Virus record (IMG/VR): IMGVR_UViG_3300017710_000037 | Coordinates: 1 to 29,384 of that record | Origin: a virus | Length of the DNA: 29,384 nucleotides | Reading direction: 5' to 3' (one strand) | Notes under the pieces: generated by a model | Told to the model about the DNA's origin: nothing | The model's input: the letters and a program-made list of their open reading frames with translations, nothing else | Databases searched by the model: none | Translations under genes and position numbers: made by a program | Shown here: positions 7,721 through 14,405 of the stretch, piece after piece | How the letters are laid out: the number at the start of each line of letters is the position of its first letter | Position numbering within the stretch: position 1 is the first letter of the stretch

Positions 7721-8697
7721 TCTAATGTGTCCTCCACTTGATCTTCACGAACTTGTGCTCCAAGTCTACTTGGATTAATATATACTTCTTTAAAGAAGGC
7801 ACTGCCTTCTACTCCCATGTCTGCGATTTTAAGTTGTAGTTGCTTACGCAGATCATATCCCAATTCTACAGTCTTATCCTTCAGCTTCGTTTTATCCCAA
7901 CGCATACCTGTGTTAATACAAAGTTCATCACCACCTTCAAACTGTGGAAACAATTCATCTTCAAAGAACTTTGTAAGCCAGCGGAAGTCACGTACATTTT
8001 TCCAATCCCAGTCTTCTCTGGTTACGTTAGTCATATGACAACCAAGTCTAGCGCCGTACACTGCCCATAGTCCATTAACAACATCTTCTCCTACACTCAT
8101 CCAAGTAAGTAATCGTTTAAAGTTTTTGTCATGTATTAGATGTAACTTCTCTGGTGGTATAACATCACCGTCTGCTAATCCCATTTTAACACCTTCTCTA
8201 AATCCTGCACGCCACGCTTGCAGTGGCGATCCATTGTTCATTACTTGGCAGTAGATGTTATTCATTTGTACGTAATGTATATTCCAACAAAAGTCTACCT
8301 GGGCTCGCTTATCATTTTCAGGTGCCGCTTCATGTGTACGCATACTCATTACCACATCCTTAGGCCAACATTTAATTCCACCGTTGCCATAAACAAGTCC
8401 ATTAACTTCGTTTTTTCCTGCCCAACTAATCACATCCATGTCTCTAATCTTAGACATGTCTAGTTCACAGTTAAAAAATTCTGGATCAACAATATTATCT
8501 GCATCAACAGTTATAAACCTATCTGTGTCTGCAATCTGTGCCGCCGCCTTATGTGCGGCATCTGATCCAAATACACCATGACTTCGCTTTGCCCATGGAC
8601 ATTTGTCTACAAGGTCTGCATAGTTATTGTCTGCGTTTGGCTCATCGAACGATATAAAAACTATATCAAATTCATTTACGCTAGTTAGTTCTGCCAT
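7717..8697 (-). CDS. Glycosyltransferase-like protein (GT-A type)
   Basis: This is a 326-residue protein. The N-terminus has the DIVFISFDEPNAD strand-loop of a nucleotide-sugar-binding Rossmann half. A DxD-like motif lies in ITVDADNIVDP (Asp 65 and Asp 67), the metal and sugar-nucleotide site of GT-A transferases. Later NGNGGIKCWP resembles the acceptor-side loop of these enzymes. A strong AGGAG lies six bases before the start at 8697. The start overlaps the previous gene by 17 bases and the end overlaps thyX by 4 bases. It is probably a sugar transferase acting on a virion protein or host glycan; donor and acceptor are unknown. This type of protein is common in T4-like marine phages. Confidence 0.82.
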   Translation of the reverse strand: MAELTSVNEFDIVFISFDEPNADNNYADLVDKCPWAKRSHGVFGSDAAHKAAAQIADTDRFITVDADNIVDPEFFNCELDMSKIRDMDVISWAGKNEVNGLVYGNGGIKCWPKDVVMSMRTHEAAPENDKRAQVDFCWNIHYVQMNNIYCQVMNNGSPLQAWRAGFREGVKMGLADGDVIPPEKLHLIHDKNFKRLLTWMSVGEDVVNGLWAVYGARLGCHMTNVTREDWDWKNVRDFRWLTKFFEDELFPQFEGGDELCINTGMRWDKTKLKDKTVELGYDLRKQLQLKIADMGVEGSAFFKEVYINPSRLGAQVREDQVEDTLE

Positions 8698-9667
8698 ATG
8701 TGTCTCCTAAATAATTTGCTACAAGTCCTTTTGACCTGTATACAATAAGCGGCTGTCTTGGCCATTTAAAATCTATATCTACTTCAAACGATTCACCTGA
8801 ATACAAAGAAGGTGTGCTTACAAGAAACGAACCAACAGGAGCATCTATTTCTCCATCACACACAACAAACCTTACATTTTTAGTACGGGGTGCGGTGTTA
8901 TCCATTTCTACTACAAAACTTTGTATCTTTACAGTATCACCATGATTCATTATCATAACATGGCAGGTATCAGAAGTACCTGCTACCTGTAAAACTTGTT
9001 GTTTGTTCATATAGTAGTCCGACTCAACAAGCCTGTCAAGTACCTGTAATCCATAGCTATGAAAAATCGGTCTAGTAAATATACTTATGTTATCTAAATC
9101 TGCATGTTTTGTAATATCACTTGATAAACTATACTTTAGTTTTTTATTGTGTAACAGTATCATAGGATCAACCTGTACACTTTCTATAAGATAATCTGGA
9201 TCACCTTTCTTTGTAAAGTAAAGGTTAAGTAAACTATTATCAGATGACTTACTTATATCAGCAATATCAGCTAGGTTCATATTCTTTTTAATAACATGAT
9301 AGTTTGCTACAATTTCTAGTTGTAAGTTTTCTTTAAATAATTGTATTCCAATATCAACGTTTGTATTTGCTTTTTCGTTTGTAACTTCTAATAGACGACT
9401 GCTTAGTTCTTTAATTATAAGTACATTACTCTTTGCACCTATATCCCATGTACGGTTTTCAATATCAAATACTGGACCGATTGTGCGGCGGCTACGTTTA
9501 CCACTAAGTACTTCACGAGCCATACTATTATAAGTCTCTATCACAATGATATCTTCCTCTTCCTCATCCGGAATAGGAGTCATTGACATCTGTAATATTT
9601 TACCTGTATTACTGTTGAACTTGACGTAATAACTTGGATTGTAATCTGTAACTGTCTCGTTGTCCAT
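8681..9667 (-). CDS. Conserved phage protein of unknown function with acidic patch
   Basis: This is a 328-residue protein. It opens with YYVKFNSNTGKILQMSMTP, a short beta-hairpin pattern seen in uncharacterised T4-like marine phage proteins (recollection, unverified), followed by an acidic run PDEEEEDIIVIE at about 33-44 and SGKRSRR at 55-61. The rest looks beta-rich and ends in FKWPRQPLIVYRSKGL, which is sandwich-like. It sits between two glycosyltransferase-like genes. The annotated start lies 59 bases inside the upstream gene, with an AGAAG about 9-10 bases before it. A shorter start at Met27 (9589) would remove the overlap but has no visible ribosome site. It may be structural or an acceptor or adaptor for the glycosyltransferases; I cannot decide. 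Confidence 0.65.
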   Translation of the reverse strand: MDNETVTDYNPSYYVKFNSNTGKILQMSMTPIPDEEEEDIIVIETYNSMAREVLSGKRSRRTIGPVFDIENRTWDIGAKSNVLIIKELSSRLLEVTNEKANTNVDIGIQLFKENLQLEIVANYHVIKKNMNLADIADISKSSDNSLLNLYFTKKGDPDYLIESVQVDPMILLHNKKLKYSLSSDITKHADLDNISIFTRPIFHSYGLQVLDRLVESDYYMNKQQVLQVAGTSDTCHVMIMNHGDTVKIQSFVVEMDNTAPRTKNVRFVVCDGEIDAPVGSFLVSTPSLYSGESFEVDIDFKWPRQPLIVYRSKGLVANYLGDTYGRTN

Positions 9668-10457
9668 TAAATATATCTTCTGTTAGAAAGTCAGGCTCTT
9701 TATAGTAAAGTATACCAGTGGTTGCATAGTTTTGTATTTTTACTGTGCCACCTTCTCTTACCCAAACGTTTAAATAGTCTGTCCATTTTTCTGCTCTTTG
9801 TTTGTAATATGTGTTAGCAATGTCCATATCAATATAAAATAGCATATCGTCTGTAACATTCTCTAATGCCATATCATTAATAATAATTCCGTGCATAACA
9901 TCTGAACTATAATTATCTGGCAGGTGCTGTGGCAAAAACTTGTGCTTAAACAGTTCATGGTAGTTTTGCATATATGGATCAGCAAGTTTAAAGTAATCCA
10001 TTGATGCATCTGTTTTCTTAAAATAAAACCAAGCACTGTATACAGGCATAAGTTTATATTCATCTAACCATTCATGTCTTCTATCTGAATCTACAAGTAA
10101 ATGTCTAAAATCTTTTATCATGCCTGGAAAGCATATCTCATAATTAGCTGATAGATAATCCCATACTGTATCCAAATTACTATTCACAATAGATGCACAA
10201 TCCATTACAATAGTTTCTTCATATGGTGTTACCCACCAAGACTGCCAATCATTTATTCTTGGGTTAATTTTATTAGCAAAAGGATACTCAACAATATTAT
10301 CAAATGGCTCTTCATGCCAAGTTTCAATATCATCTAAGTTACCACAAACAAGTGACACACTTGCTTCAGGGTTATTAGTCTTAATACTGAATCCTAATGC
10401 AACGGCTTGTTTGCGTTCATCTTCTGTTTGTGCTTGGATTAAATAACCCTGGCTCAT
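9609..10457 (-). CDS. Glycosyltransferase-like protein
   Basis: This is a 282-residue protein. The N-terminal half has the alternating strands of a GT-A fold (YLIQAQ, ASVSLVCGN). The metal-site position reads IVMDCASIV (Asp86), where a DxD would be expected, so the acidic pair is reduced to a single Asp. The protein is Trp- and Tyr-rich (WQSWWVTPYEE) like its neighbour at 10457-11341, and the two may be diverged paralogues. The start shares one base with the previous stop (TAATG) and has AGGAG upstream. It is probably a sugar transferase in a pathway with its neighbours. The loss of a clean DxD makes catalysis less certain. Confidence 0.65.
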   Translation of the reverse strand: MSQGYLIQAQTEDERKQAVALGFSIKTNNPEASVSLVCGNLDDIETWHEEPFDNIVEYPFANKINPRINDWQSWWVTPYEETIVMDCASIVNSNLDTVWDYLSANYEICFPGMIKDFRHLLVDSDRRHEWLDEYKLMPVYSAWFYFKKTDASMDYFKLADPYMQNYHELFKHKFLPQHLPDNYSSDVMHGIIINDMALENVTDDMLFYIDMDIANTYYKQRAEKWTDYLNVWVREGGTVKIQNYATTGILYYKEPDFLTEDIFNGQRDSYRLQSKLLRQVQQ

Positions 10458-11341
10458 TAAGAATGCTCCTTTAAAATATCACCAGCATTTCTACTTAACG
10501 CTCGTTTATTCATACAGTGTATATCAATATCTTTTACATTGCTTAAAATATTTTTCCATTCTTCTCTCCTGTTGTTTACAAGAAAGATCCATTCAGTTTC
10601 TCTAACTTCAACTAAATCATCCTGTTGTAACATATTCACAATAGGTATCCCACCAAAGTTACCAATTGTATCTCCTTCAACCATTCCATTTAGAATATGA
10701 ACTGCTATACTAACGCAATAGTCTGTTCTAAATAAAGTTCCTGGAAAATTATAAATGTATTGATAAAAACTATAGTTCTCTGCTATATGTGACCATGTAT
10801 CAAAAAATAATTGTGTAAGTTCACTTCTATCAAACATAATTACAGTACTCCACCACATGGGGATACCTGCATCATATAGTAACCTTTCACGATGGTGCAT
10901 GTTACCATTTCTTAAGTCTTGTGAAGTGTTAAACATATTGAGTCCTGGGTGTTCCCAGAACTTTGATAAAAAGTCAGTACGAATCATATAGTCAATATCA
11001 ATTAACAATGTTTGATGATAGGGACTATACTCGTAAATCTTATGTTTGTTATTGTTTGTGAACTGTGCAACAAAGGTTGCATACGGACTGTCGTAATGTT
11101 TACGTTTATTATTAACTTGTTCTTCTTGTGTAATTACAACTTCATCTATGTATTTGTCAACAAGATCTTGTCCATGGCTTTGTGTTAGGTAAGCCCATGT
11201 TCCTTCATCTGTTATTAGACATACTGGTACGTCTAAATGTTTCTTTGCTTGTTTTGCCGCTAGTAAACTAAAATATCCATAATCAAGTTGTTCATTATTA
11301 TAGGCAAACATGCAAACGCCACGCTTTGCACTATACTCCAT
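10457..11341 (-). CDS. Glycosyltransferase-like protein (DxD type)
   Basis: This is a 294-residue protein. LLIDIDYMI (Asp115 and Asp117) is a clear DxD motif at the end of a hydrophobic strand, as in GT-A fold sugar transferases of the GT8-like sort. The N-terminal VCMFAYNNEQ and VPVCLITDEG strands fit the donor-binding half, and WWSTVIMFDRS fits the acceptor-side strand. There is no membrane segment. It directly follows the 115-residue gene (TAA then ATG with no gap) and shares one base with the next start. It is the first enzyme gene after the sigma70-type promoter at 11713-11741. Donor and acceptor are unknown; a role in virion or surface glycosylation is inferred. Confidence 0.82.
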   Translation of the reverse strand: MEYSAKRGVCMFAYNNEQLDYGYFSLLAAKQAKKHLDVPVCLITDEGTWAYLTQSHGQDLVDKYIDEVVITQEEQVNNKRKHYDSPYATFVAQFTNNNKHKIYEYSPYHQTLLIDIDYMIRTDFLSKFWEHPGLNMFNTSQDLRNGNMHHRERLLYDAGIPMWWSTVIMFDRSELTQLFFDTWSHIAENYSFYQYIYNFPGTLFRTDYCVSIAVHILNGMVEGDTIGNFGGIPIVNMLQQDDLVEVRETEWIFLVNNRREEWKNILSNVKDIDIHCMNKRALSRNAGDILKEHS

Positions 11342-11689
11342 TTACCAATCCATAATTTTCTTGATGCTTCTCATCTTTTTTAGTTTATTGTATTCAACAT
11401 CATATTCATTAGTTGCACTTGTGTATGCACTAATAAGGTCGTCAAAGAATCCTTGTAGGTTTTTAATTTCAACTGGGTTGTCTTTACTATCAATTATTAC
11501 TGCTTCAGTTTTACCAATATCCAGTAATGTCTTTACAAAACTTATTAGACTAGGTTCAGAACTAAAACTACCACCATTTGTGTGTACAAGTTTTAGTTGG
11601 TTTACTCTATTCCTAATATTTTGTTTTTGATTTGTGAAAGTAAGATTGTAGTTCGAGAACTCCAGAGCTTTCTGTAGACGTTCGTCCAT
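11342..11689 (-). CDS. Small conserved phage protein, first gene of the modification operon
   Basis: This is a 115-residue protein that looks mainly helical: an N-terminal amphipathic helix (ERLQKALEF), then a central VKTLLDIGKTEAVIIDSKDNP strand-turn, and a C-terminal helix rich in Lys (EYNKLKKMRSIKKIMDW). From memory, proteins of this pattern occur in T4-like marine phages next to tail-fibre genes, but no function is established. AGGAG lies seven bases before the start (11697-11701), and a perfect sigma70-type promoter precedes it, giving a predicted 5' leader of only about 17 bases. It could be a chaperone or a regulator of the downstream enzymes; this is speculation. Confidence 0.75.
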   Translation of the reverse strand: MDERLQKALEFSNYNLTFTNQKQNIRNRVNQLKLVHTNGGSFSSEPSLISFVKTLLDIGKTEAVIIDSKDNPVEIKNLQGFFDDLISAYTSATNEYDVEYNKLKKMRSIKKIMDW

Positions 11690-11696
11690 CTGTTTA

Positions 11697-11701
11697 CTCC
11701 T
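11697..11701 (-). promoter_or_regulatory. Ribosome binding site AGGAG
   Basis: On the minus strand AGGAG lies seven bases before the ATG at 11689, an optimal spacing that supports this start. Confidence 0.75.
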
Positions 11702-11712
11702 ATAGTTTAGTA

Positions 11713-11741
11713 ATTATATATGTATTTATTAAGGATGTCAA
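11713..11741 (-). promoter_or_regulatory. Perfect sigma70 consensus promoter (TTGACA-N17-TATAAT)
   Basis: On the minus strand TTGACA lies at 11736-11741 and TATAAT at 11713-11718, with exactly 17 bases between. Both hexamers match the bacterial sigma70 consensus in full. It falls in the 59-base gap between the last fibre gene and the 115-residue gene, so transcription would begin near 11706 and run through the modification operon towards position 1188. Use by the host polymerase, possibly early in infection, follows from the consensus; the timing is inferred. Confidence 0.85.
11723..11730 (-). promoter_or_regulatory. Possible late promoter AATAAATA
   Basis: The minus strand reads AATAAATA inside the spacer of the sigma70-type promoter. 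It matches the NATAAATA form reported for T4-like cyanophage late promoters (established from memory). It may let the same operon be expressed late as well, but an 8-base AT motif can arise by chance. Confidence 0.35.
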
Positions 11742-11748
11742 GCACTAA

Positions 11749-12867
11749 TTATGGGTTAGGTGTCCAATTTTGTTCTGTAATTATTGTTGGAACCTTTGCA
11801 ATTCTAGTTTGAAATATGTATGCTGTACCATCAACTTTGTGTACTGAACCATTACTAGAACCTAACCAACCTGTATCAGGTGCATCTTGTGCTACTCTAT
11901 AACCAGTGTTAAGAGTAATGTTTGCATCTACTTGTGCAACATCATCAGCGTCTTCTGTAAGTTCTGTCTTGAGCCACAAGCAAAAATTTGTACCGTCCAT
12001 ACCTATTTTTGCATATACGGTTACTTCTCTACCACCATACTGTGCGTAACCTTCTCCAGATACATACACACCAGAATACGTATATTGTCCCGCGTATGCT
12101 CCTAAATCACCAGTATCAAATCCTTGTGCGTTAAAGATTTGTTGGTAGGTGTCATCAAATTCATAAAAACTTTTTATTCCTGTTCCGTTTGCGCCACCTT
12201 TTGTAGTTTGTTTGGCACCAACGTATATGGTATCTATTTGGTCAAATATATAATCCCATTCATTATGTCCAAAGGATCCGCCTATGGCTTCTAAATCAAT
12301 TATAATTTGGCCACCACTATTAAAGAAGTGTCTAGCGTCATTGTAGTCTGTCCATGTGTACTTTTGTATTGTAGTTAATGTACCTCTTGTAAGGGCACTG
12401 GCCGCATCATTTGTACCCCATGCTACGCCACCGTTGGAGTGTGCATGTGTTTCAATTAACTCTCCTGTTGCACCAAGATCAAACTTTGCATCAGTGTTTT
12501 CATAGGATGTCATTACTGCTTCTAATGGATTCATATCACTTGCTAGTACTACGTCAACGTTTTGTGTTACGTAGTTATTAATTGTCATAGAGGAATCTTC
12601 TCTATGGTATTCGCCACTATTAACGTGAGCCGCTAGTAGGTTATAATGCTTCGCTTCAATAAGTGTGTTGGCTGTCACTGTCATATTATTTGATGGTTGT
12701 CCCCAACCTAACCTTCTTAATACTTCACTTTTGTGTAAGCTAATATCATAGGTGTAGGCTATTGGATCACCATTACTGTCTTTTGGATCTTGCCACAGTA
12801 CATTCCAACGATCTACGACCGTGTTAAATGAAACTGCGGTAATTGTGTCACCAACATTACGAGGCAT
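11749..12867 (-). CDS. Tail fibre-like structural protein
   Basis: This is a 372-residue protein. The N-terminal part begins RNVGDTITAVSFNTVVDRWN and has a GWGQPSNN segment; repeated short Gly/Asn-rich segments follow. ETHAHSNGG holds an HxH pair like the iron-binding HxH motifs at the tips of T4-type fibres (only one is seen here). YNDARHFFNSGGQI is a phrase I associate with structural proteins of T4-like marine phages. The C-terminal VTVYAKIGMDGTNFCLWLK is a beta-strand pattern. It shares one base with the preceding stop (TAATG). As the last gene of the tail operon, it is probably a receptor-binding or fibre component; the exact role is inferred. Confidence 0.75.
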   Translation of the reverse strand: MPRNVGDTITAVSFNTVVDRWNVLWQDPKDSNGDPIAYTYDISLHKSEVLRRLGWGQPSNNMTVTANTLIEAKHYNLLAAHVNSGEYHREDSSMTINNYVTQNVDVVLASDMNPLEAVMTSYENTDAKFDLGATGELIETHAHSNGGVAWGTNDAASALTRGTLTTIQKYTWTDYNDARHFFNSGGQIIIDLEAIGGSFGHNEWDYIFDQIDTIYVGAKQTTKGGANGTGIKSFYEFDDTYQQIFNAQGFDTGDLGAYAGQYTYSGVYVSGEGYAQYGGREVTVYAKIGMDGTNFCLWLKTELTEDADDVAQVDANITLNTGYRVAQDAPDTGWLGSSNGSVHKVDGTAYIFQTRIAKVPTIITEQNWTPNP

Positions 12868-13778
12868 TATTTTGTTCCTACTACGACTTCAATTAATTCT
12901 ATGCCTTCGCTGTCCTTGTCTGCTAACGCTCTGCCGACAATGCGATACCAATCGAGTGCTTCTTGCTTCTCGTAATCTGAGACTGCTCGAGCAGTTCCTG
13001 GTTCTTCACTGCTTACAAGTCTTTGACCTTTACGTACTGGACCAATTACTTTACAAGGTACACGACCTTCTAATGCAACCGCCACTGTTGTACCTTCCAT
13101 TGCACTATTCATTAAGTACGCTGGATTTGAAGATACAATACCGAAAACCTCAGAGCTAAATGCTTCTGTTGTTTGTGTGACTTCTGCTTCACCACCTATC
13201 ATAAGAACTGTACCTGGATCATATTCCTGATCGCTTGAATAAAGTTCTGCTAAGTCAGCGTATAACGCTCTGGTTGCTGTACCGTGATAAAAGAAATCTG
13301 TACCTGTGCCTGTAGTTGGGTTTAGGTTGTAACCTTTACTAATTGTAGTAAATATTGCCTGTACCGCCGCTGATGGAGTATGAGTTGTGCTAACTGTAAA
13401 TGGTTCATGTGAACTAATTACTGCAATAATACTTCCACCTGCTTTCATGATAATAACTTGCTTATCATTACCTAGGTTATCTTGAATGGTATGTAGCTCG
13501 CTACCACCTCCCATGCTAACCCAGTTTGCACCATCATAGTATTTCATTTCTTTATCTGCGGCTGTATTGTCAAACCAAATTTGTCCTTCTGAAGGATTAC
13601 TTGGTGCAGTACCGCCAGCAAAATGTTCTAATAGATGTAATAGGTTTTCAGCAATAACTTCACCATAGCCGTAGTAGTTTTTACCTACTAAACTTAGGCT
13701 AGTTTCAATATTAAGTGTTCCGTCATTGACTGTAATGGCAGTTTTTGTGCCGTCAGAATAATCAACTGTATAAGCCAT
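12867..13778 (-). CDS. Tail fibre/baseplate protein with Peptidase_G2-like C-terminal region
   Basis: This is a 303-residue protein. Residues 35-71 (YYGYGEVIAENLLHLLEHF, then GGTAPSNPSEGQIWFDN) match the N-terminal module shared by many cyanophage-type tail proteins. The C-terminal part (about 160-303) has ADLAELYSSDQEYDPGTVL, a GIVSSNPAYLMN loop and VPCKVIGPVRKGQRLVSS. This pattern is like the Peptidase_G2 or intramolecular chaperone regions that fold and may autocleave fibre proteins. Whether the catalytic residues are intact cannot be judged by eye. The ribosome site GGGAG lies in the end of the upstream gene. It is expected at the distal baseplate or fibre tip. Confidence 0.8.
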   Translation of the reverse strand: MAYTVDYSDGTKTAITVNDGTLNIETSLSLVGKNYYGYGEVIAENLLHLLEHFAGGTAPSNPSEGQIWFDNTAADKEMKYYDGANWVSMGGGSELHTIQDNLGNDKQVIIMKAGGSIIAVISSHEPFTVSTTHTPSAAVQAIFTTISKGYNLNPTTGTGTDFFYHGTATRALYADLAELYSSDQEYDPGTVLMIGGEAEVTQTTEAFSSEVFGIVSSNPAYLMNSAMEGTTVAVALEGRVPCKVIGPVRKGQRLVSSEEPGTARAVSDYEKQEALDWYRIVGRALADKDSEGIELIEVVVGTK

Positions 13779-13780
13779 TT

Positions 13781-14380
13781 TTAACTCCCTGCCTGTATTC
13801 TAATTGTATAGATCACTTGGATCTTTCTGTTTGCACTCTTTTCAATAGGGTGGAAACAGATGTGACTTAACCTTGTATCAGCCGCTGTCTGCAGGGCTAC
13901 TTCATCAAAGGTAAAGTTTCCGTTCATTGATGTTGTATTGTCTGTTGTCTCTTGGCCTGCTGGCTCCGCATAATCTAGAGTAGCAGTAACAACAACATCC
14001 GAATATGGTTGTCCGTCATAAGGCTGGATCTCCACTTTATTATTTGTGGTATCTGTGTTAGCCGGATCGTCTACATCAACAATCTTTGTATATGTTTGGT
14101 TATATAGATCACCTAGTTTGGTGTCTGTGTTTGTGGATCTGTATTCAACGTTTCCTACTGCGTCAATAACGGTTCCACCGTTGCCAAATTTCATTTGTAC
14201 AACTTGGAATCCTTGACCGGAAACAGTTGTTCCACTTAATAGACTAGCAATAGCAACACTAAAGTTTTCATAGTTAATTGCATTGTGTTTGTCTAGTAGA
14301 ACTTCATTTGTATCGTAATCTCGTATTAGCACATGTCCATCGACGAATGCTAAGGTACGATCAGCAAAATTAGTGTTCAT
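13781..14380 (-). CDS. Virion structural (baseplate/tail) protein
   Basis: This is a 199-residue, beta-rich protein. It has DGHVLIRDYDTNEVLLDKHNAI at residues 14-35, a typical opening of small T4-like marine phage structural proteins, and the C-terminal block HICFHPIEKSANRKIQVIY with TIRI, which I recognise from the same group. AGGAG lies six bases before the start (14387-14391). It lies between the giant baseplate-like gene and the fibre gene, in the place where T4 carries its gp8/gp9-type wedge and connector proteins, but I see no specific similarity to those. Baseplate or fibre-connector role is inferred. Confidence 0.75.
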   Translation of the reverse strand: MNTNFADRTLAFVDGHVLIRDYDTNEVLLDKHNAINYENFSVAIASLLSGTTVSGQGFQVVQMKFGNGGTVIDAVGNVEYRSTNTDTKLGDLYNQTYTKIVDVDDPANTDTTNNKVEIQPYDGQPYSDVVVTATLDYAEPAGQETTDNTTSMNGNFTFDEVALQTAADTRLSHICFHPIEKSANRKIQVIYTIRIQAGS

Positions 14381-14386
14381 TGTATT

Positions 14387-14391
14387 CTCCT
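14387..14391 (-). promoter_or_regulatory. Ribosome binding site AGGAG
   Basis: Minus-strand AGGAG six bases before the ATG at 14380 supports this start. A GCTAAATACT just upstream (about 14394-14403) is one base from the NATAAATA late pattern and is too weak to call a promoter. Confidence 0.7.
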
Positions 14392-14405
14392 AGTAGTATT
14401 TAGCA

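Noticed and set aside
11342-11689. 115-residue protein as a peptide precursor for the radical SAM enzymes
   Set aside because: It has no leader/core layout and no Cys- or Gly-rich core, and looks like a compact helical protein; a precursor role is not supported.
11749-14380. Diversity-generating retroelement variable repeat in the fibre genes
   Set aside because: No reverse transcriptase, template repeat or second near-copy with A-biased changes was visible in the window.
14394-14403. Late promoter before the 199-residue gene (GCTAAATACT)
   Set aside because: The second base of the NATAAATA core is wrong, and the gene can be read from the upstream operon transcript.
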